A stretch of 64,000 bases of DNA from Gorsachius magnificus (lineage: Eukaryota; Chordata; Aves; Pelecaniformes; Ardeidae): assembly GCA_034008185.1 (NCBI GenBank), contig CM067082.1, positions 129,333,988 to 129,397,987 of the forward strand. The letters are read 5' to 3'. How positions within the stretch are numbered: position 1 is the first letter of the stretch; the number at the start of each line of letters is the position of its first letter. The notes below the pieces were generated by a model. That model ran no database searches and was not told where the DNA came from. It saw nothing but the letters and a program-made list of their open reading frames with translations. The translations under genes were made by a program, and so were the position numbers. Shown one piece after another: positions 62,301-64,000 of the stretch.

Positions 62301-64000
62301 AGTAACGCTCAGTATTAACTTCATAACAGTTAAATGGCATTTGTCACTGTTAGATGTGACAATGATCTGTTCTGCTCCTCTGCCTTTTTGAACTGTGAGT
62401 TCATTTGCTAGTACATGTCAGTGAATCAATTATTTTATGACTCCATTTTATATTTCCTTTTTATGTTACATTACAAGCAGTGGGAAAGGAAAAGGAAAGC
62501 TGCTCCATAAATCAGCTTGGCTAACCAACAGTTAGAGCGCTACAGTATACCTGCAGTGATCATATCCTTGAACCAGAGACAGAACAGAAATGTGCTGTGA
62601 ATTAAAATTAAATAAACGAAAATGAAAAGAAGCACTACCAGGAAAGAGTGGAGTTTAGTTAGAGATGTAGCAGGCATTGCTGTTTACAGCCAGTTTAATT
62701 ACTGACCCATATACAGGACAACCCGCTCCTCTCCCACACTTTCATGCTGAATATGATCCACAGAAATTTTGTGTGCTGTATTTCTACAAAATCAAGTGGG
62801 GTTTTCCTCTCCTTTTTTCTCCAGTTGGTAAACAGAGCAGTAGGATTATTAATATCTCTGTATTTTCTCTTCTCCTCAGCGTTTTAGAAATGACATAATT
62901 GGCTGGGAGAAATATGTTCATTTTCAGGCGAGAGAATCTTAGGGCACAGAAACAGGCAGGATACTTCCTTTAACCTGTTCTGTTTTCAAGTGTTATGAGA
63001 AATCCTGAGGAATGCTGAGTGAGTCACTGTAGCAGGTGCCATGAAGGATCTGGAGAGCAGGAAAATGTGTCGCCTGCAATGTAGGATACTTAAGAGGAAA
63101 CCCAACAGCCTGCCAAGGTTGCTGCTAGGCTTCAGGCTGTACCTAACAGATTTTGTTTGGAGAAGTCTTGCATGGTGATACTGTGTAGGGAAAACAAAAT
63201 GCCCTTAACATGACACAGTCATATAATATGCCTTACCTGCTGTTATGAAGACCATTGACTTCAGGTAGGTCAGGAGAAGAAATAACTTCTCTTCATAATT
63301 TTGAGGATGCAAATTCCAAACAGTTCACAAATAAAAATGGCTGCTGAATTACTCCAGTCTTATACCAATATAATAATAAATATTATTTTAAGTAAGGTAC
63401 TGATCTTCATTATAATAATTTTCATAGGGAGACATTGTCTTATAATTTTTCTGTTGCATGATTTTTGGCAAATATATCTGTAGAAATATATATTAACAGA
63501 ATATGTGATGATGAAGAATATGCTTATTGAATCAAGACAATAGCCATCAGGAAACAATTTTTATTTTTAATTTGACAAAATATACTAGTGTATCTACATA
63601 TGTGGAGCTGTGCTGTGTCATTCAGCTGTTCTACCTAGGCTAAAGTAACTCCCTTGTTTCTGAAAATGGGTTTAGTAACCACTTGTCATGCTGTGCTGTG
63701 TTTCACTGTGCTATGTACACAAGCTGTATGCAGTCTCTGTTGTTGTAAATTCCATCCTTTCTCAAAACGTGCAACTGTTTGCTGATGTCTTCTATGCAGT
63801 TCTACCACTATTTGAAGTAAGAACTTTACTCTTCCATGCTTTTCCTTGGAAGCATAGATAAAGCATGAGAAAATGCATTTGTGTGAGAAGGTAAACTACA
63901 ACAACAATTCTTCTTGATAACAGGAAACCACAGCTAAATCCTGAACTGCTTTTTCACCGTTCATTGATGAAGTAAAATGACCACAGAGACTTCATGATTA
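59381..64000. other. Unique AT-rich non-coding DNA with candidate conserved elements
   Basis: No gene is recognised. 59955-60100 and 61880-62110 look like candidate conserved elements; the second contains GTTAATTATTCATCATTCAG. A (TA)n tract lies at 60241-60261. 63360-63560 is strongly AT-rich low-complexity DNA. Confidence 0.4.
60241..60261 (+). repeat. Short (TA)n tract
   Basis: Imperfect TA repeats interrupted by CATG. Confidence 0.65.

Noticed and set aside
1..64000. CRISPR arrays, operons, phage or bacterial defence systems
   Set aside because: The sequence is vertebrate in character. No regularly spaced repeats or dense gene strings exist here.

Overview
The window reads as non-coding nuclear DNA from a bird. 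It is AT-rich, with no bacterial-style gene packing, no rRNA or tRNA gene and no host exon that I can recognise. The bird call rests on two repeats. One is a CR1 LINE with the typical 3' end and terminal TTCTGTG-type repeat (about 3880-5050, + strand). The other is an LTR (about 26085-26803, + strand) that resembles the ERVL-type LTRs abundant in Neoaves, as I remember them; no database was searched. Most open frames here are short, occur on both strands and match nothing I know, so I treat them as chance.

Layout. 1-3879 is unique AT-rich sequence with one stretch open on both strands (429-908). 3880-5050 is a CR1 copy that keeps the endonuclease half but lacks reverse transcriptase. 6850-7330 is a GC-rich, CpG-poor segment. 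9680-9795 and 56571-56665 look like very old MIR-type SINEs. 18590-19460 (- strand) is the best find: a decayed reverse transcriptase from a non-CR1 LINE, with a degenerate YADD box and the CETWT box typical of RTE/L1-like elements. 19945-20070, 43862-43970, 52321-52426 and 59311-59380 look like ancient palindromic, MITE-like repeats. At least four segments (21165-21345 on -, and 44490-44715, 49740-49905 and 58130-58290 on +) look like copies of one old dispersed repeat that I cannot name. 26085-26803 is the LTR, whose ends also form an imperfect inverted repeat.

The rest is unique AT-rich DNA with simple repeats, short tandem duplications and several stretches that look like candidate conserved non-coding elements (such as 8150-8450, 22190-22505, 22960-23270, 50765-50960, 55125-55320 and 61880-62110). 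Together this suggests a gene desert or a very large intron. No genes work together here, and I see no new multi-gene biological system. The points worth a second look are the repeat fossils and the candidate conserved elements.
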